From Clostridia bacterium (GTDB taxonomy: Bacteria; Bacillota_E; SLMV01; PUMD01): a stretch of 7,401 nucleotides of DNA. Positions 5,871 through 7,401 of the stretch are shown here, piece after piece. Position numbers and translations under genes: made by a program. The stretch spans positions 1 to 7,401 of the forward strand of contig PWUB01000081.1 in assembly GCA_003563755.1 (NCBI GenBank). The letters run 5' to 3'. Position 1 is the stretch's first letter, and each line of letters opens with the position of its first letter. Below the pieces are notes generated by a model. It searched no databases. It worked only from the letters and a program-made list of their open reading frames with translations, and had not been told where the DNA came from.

Positions 5871-6193
5871 CTGAGTGGATAGCTTTCACGCTGTTTATCG
5901 TGGGCTCTTTTTGCGCTATCGTGGGCGCCGTCGGCATGATCAGGTTACCAGACGTGTACAATCGGCTGCATGCCAGTACAGTGATGGTCGTCGGAGGAGT
6001 GATAGTCTCGATTATCGCGGCCGGCCTCTACGGAGGCGGTGAGTTCTTCATCAAAGCATCAGTGATAGCGGCTTTTATCTTTATAACAGCTCCGGCGGGG
6101 TCTCACGCCATTGCCCATGCCGCCCACCTGTCAGGGGTCAGTTTTTGCGATGGGACTGAGATCAACGAACTTCGAGAAAGGGCAGATAGTTAG
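5867..6193 (+). CDS. mnhG: Na+/H+ antiporter subunit MnhG/MrpG (MbhC-like)
   Basis: A 108-residue membrane protein with three helices (about 5-24, 39-56 and 62-84). The family motif GMIRLPDVYNRLHAST spans 23-38, and the third helix ends in APAGSHAIAHAAHLSG, the usual MnhG C-terminal pattern. The start overlaps the mnhF stop as ATGA. The tail after residue 90 is hydrophilic. It follows mnhE and mnhF in the E-F-G order shared by mrp and mbh operons. It ends 15 bases before the next gene, the only gap in the cluster. Confidence 0.93.
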   Translation: MTEWIAFTLFIVGSFCAIVGAVGMIRLPDVYNRLHASTVMVVGGVIVSIIAAGLYGGGEFFIKASVIAAFIFITAPAGSHAIAHAAHLSGVSFCDGTEINELRERADS

Positions 6194-6208
6194 GGGGATG
6201 ACGACCGC

Positions 6209-6451
6209 ATGATTGAGTCATACATTCTGAACGGTCTTCTGGTGCTGGTACTGGTCCTCTATATCATCGCTGTTGAACTCGAGGACCTTCTCTATTCCAT
6301 CATCCTGCTAGCAGGAGGTAGCGTTGGGCTTGCGGTCATTTTTTACGTCCTCCAGGCTCCAGATCTGGCTATAACTCAGGCGGCTGTCGGGGCGGGCATC
6401 AGTACGGTCCTGTTGGTGAATGCCATCAACCAGACGAGGAGGACAGAATGA
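6209..6451 (+). CDS. MbhD-like subunit (equivalent to part of MrpA C-terminus)
   Basis: An 80-residue protein with three hydrophobic segments (about 6-22, 27-47 and 55-72). It carries APDLAITQAAVGAGIS at 50-65, the signature of MbhD/DUF4040 proteins. In classical Mrp antiporters this domain is fused near the C-terminus of the large MrpA subunit; as a free small protein it is typical of Mbh, Mbx and related complexes and of split Mrp systems. The start at 6209 follows the G-rich run GGGGG (6193-6198 region) at a somewhat long spacing. The stop overlaps the next gene as ATGA. The hydrophilic end NQTRRTE marks the cytoplasmic tail. Confidence 0.88.
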   Translation: MIESYILNGLLVLVLVLYIIAVELEDLLYSIILLAGGSVGLAVIFYVLQAPDLAITQAAVGAGISTVLLVNAINQTRRTE

Positions 6452-7260
6452 TGAGGCGCGCGGTTGCACTCGGCGTGGTTGCCGCTGTGGGAATACTGTT
6501 CACCTATGCCCTTTACTCGGGTGCACCTCCTTACGGTTCATTTCCGGTGCGGGTGCTTACCGAGGAAGTAGACGACATTCCGGTGAGCGTTCCGGGCTCA
6601 CCCGGGCTCCCCGAGGGTCATGTGCACAGCATTGGAGCCGCGATCCTCGAGGGCAGCCCGAAAATGCCCCCTGAGGGAACAGGGGCTTCCAACGCCGTTA
6701 CCGGGGTCTTGTGGGGCTACCGGGCCTACGACACTCTGGGGGAGGCGACCGTGCTCTTCGCGTCTGTCGTCGGCGTGGTGATGGTGTCTCAGGCAGGACT
6801 GTCCGTAGCCAAGAGTCAGATCAGCATCGGTGAAATGACGGTGATCGCGAGGACGGTGGCCAGGGTTGTGTTTCCCTTTGCGTCTCTCTTCGGGATCTAT
6901 CTCATGGTTTACGGACATCTCACTCCGGGAGGTGGCTTTCCGGGTGGAGTTGTCGTGGCTGCATCTATCGTGGTGCTTCTCCTGACCTTTGGTCTGGAAT
7001 TTACCAGCAAGAAGTTCGGGTTCATAGAGTGCGAGATATGCGAGGAAATCGGTGCTATCGCTATCATGGGGGTAGGTCTGGGAGGACTTTTCGCCGGTTC
7101 CTACTTTTTTGAGAGCACGATGACCGGCGGTGAAATGGGGCAGCTGTTCGGTCCGGTCAACATGGTGCTCCTGAATCTAGCGGTCGGATTGAAGGTGGCG
7201 ACGGGCCTGTTGCTGATCCTATATGCTTTGCTAGGCCCCCTGGGAGGTGAAGAACACTGA
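6448..7260 (+). CDS. mnhB: MbhE-MnhB (MbhF) fusion subunit of the antiporter complex
   Basis: At 270 residues this is about twice the length of an ordinary MnhB (about 140). The N-terminal part (1-113) is MbhE-like: a membrane helix (5-23), a hydrophilic outer segment of about 55 residues rich in Pro and Gly, then SNAVTGVLWGYRAYDTLGEATVLF (from 81), whose YRxxDTLGE pattern is the MbhE / MrpA C-terminal signature. The C-terminal part (about 127-263) is MnhB: four helices and the family motif HLTPGGGFPGGVVVAA (157-172). Start ATG 6448 (or 6451) overlaps the previous stop; AGGAGG lies at 6437-6442. The two domains are adjacent genes (mbhE, mbhF) in Pyrococcus-type clusters, so the fusion fits their order. 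In the complex MbhE lies by the proton-transfer helix and MnhB contributes to the ion path. Confidence 0.9.
   Translation: MMRRAVALGVVAAVGILFTYALYSGAPPYGSFPVRVLTEEVDDIPVSVPGSPGLPEGHVHSIGAAILEGSPKMPPEGTGASNAVTGVLWGYRAYDTLGEATVLFASVVGVVMVSQAGLSVAKSQISIGEMTVIARTVARVVFPFASLFGIYLMVYGHLTPGGGFPGGVVVAASIVVLLLTFGLEFTSKKFGFIECEICEEIGAIAIMGVGLGGLFAGSYFFESTMTGGEMGQLFGPVNMVLLNLAVGLKVATGLLLILYALLGPLGGEEH
7243..7250 (+). promoter_or_regulatory. Full-consensus ribosome binding site before a CTG start
   Basis: GGAGGTGA matches the complete anti-Shine-Dalgarno complement and lies six bases before CTG at 7257. The in-frame codon TGA at 7248-7250 rules out any earlier start in the mnhC frame, and no ATG, GTG or TTG occurs until the ATG at 7287. 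The strong site probably compensates for a weak start codon. Confidence 0.7.
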
Positions 7261-7401
7261 GTCCGAACTACGGCGTCGTTGGAGTCATGATAACTCTGGG
7301 TCTCTACTGTCTGGTGACCAGGCGGAACCTGATAAAAATGGTCATCGGGTTGTCCATCATGACTGACGGGATCCACCTGCTGCTGGTGTCCCTTGGTTAC
7401 C
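7257..7401 (+). CDS. mnhC: Na+/H+ antiporter subunit MnhC/MrpC (MbhG, NuoK-like), partial, probable CTG start
   Basis: The N-terminal 48 codons of an MnhC/MbhG subunit, homologous to NuoK of complex I; the rest lies beyond the window. The sequence begins (M)SPNYGVVGVMITLGLYCLV, the first membrane helix, followed by TRRNLIKMVIGLSIMTDGIHLLL, the typical second-helix pattern (RNLIKxxIGLxIM). The family position usually occupied by Asn in VNL is His (H40), preceded by D37; both are mild departures. The start codon appears to be CTG at 7257, overlapping the mnhB stop as CTGA behind a perfect GGAGGTGA. An ATG start at 7287 would remove half of the first helix. The gene for the large antiporter-like subunit MnhD/MbhH would be expected next. 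Confidence 0.85.
   Translation, partial: MSPNYGVVGVMITLGLYCLVTRRNLIKMVIGLSIMTDGIHLLLVSLGY

Noticed and set aside
1..7401. CRISPR array, insertion sequence or tRNA gene
   Set aside because: No regularly spaced repeats, transposase-like frames, terminal inverted repeats or cloverleaf pattern were seen on either strand.

Overview
This GC-rich window reads almost entirely on the + strand. It carries a tungsten/molybdenum aldehyde:ferredoxin oxidoreductase, an ATP-grasp ligase gene followed by a decayed second copy, a Cys- and Pro-rich acidic orphan protein, and the start of an Mrp/Mbh-type cation-antiporter operon that runs off the right edge. The AOR enzyme points to an anaerobe. I lean toward a high-GC anaerobic Firmicute (Clostridia-like). 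The reasons are strong GGAGG-type ribosome binding sites (one is a full GGAGGTGA), GTG, TTG and probably CTG starts, and an orphan protein that recalls clostridial coat-associated families. The lean is not firm, because archaea also combine AOR with Mbh/Mrp modules.

Layout. 1-240: no confident gene; possibly a structured leader, or the tail of an upstream gene. 241-1998: AOR with its four cluster cysteines and pterin motifs intact. 1999-2325: intergenic, with two strong hairpins and one weak one. 2326-3261: RimK-like ATP-grasp ligase (GTG start). 3330-3905: a tandem paralogue of that ligase, broken by an in-frame stop, an internal deletion of about 127 codons and loss of a metal-ligand Asn. 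3977-4591: a 204-residue protein with 14 cysteines, followed by a perfect 13-bp hairpin. 4592-5106: about 500 bases without a convincing gene, holding a nested stem-loop, an AT-rich promoter-like core and an inverted repeat. 5107-7401: six tightly packed genes, mnhE, mnhF, mnhG, an MbhD-like subunit, an MbhE-MnhB fusion and mnhC (cut by the window end). Four of the five junctions are ATGA/CTGA-type overlaps.

How the parts fit. The antiporter genes follow the order of the Mbh/Mbx/Mbs membrane complexes (A, B, C, D, E+F, G) rather than the classical mrpA-first order. The missing downstream half therefore decides whether this is a stand-alone Na+/H+ antiporter or the ion-pumping arm of a ferredoxin-linked redox complex. 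AOR would supply reduced ferredoxin, so a functional link to such a complex is attractive but inferred. The ATP-grasp gene and the Cys-rich gene are neighbours separated only by the relic; an enzyme-substrate relation is possible but unproven.
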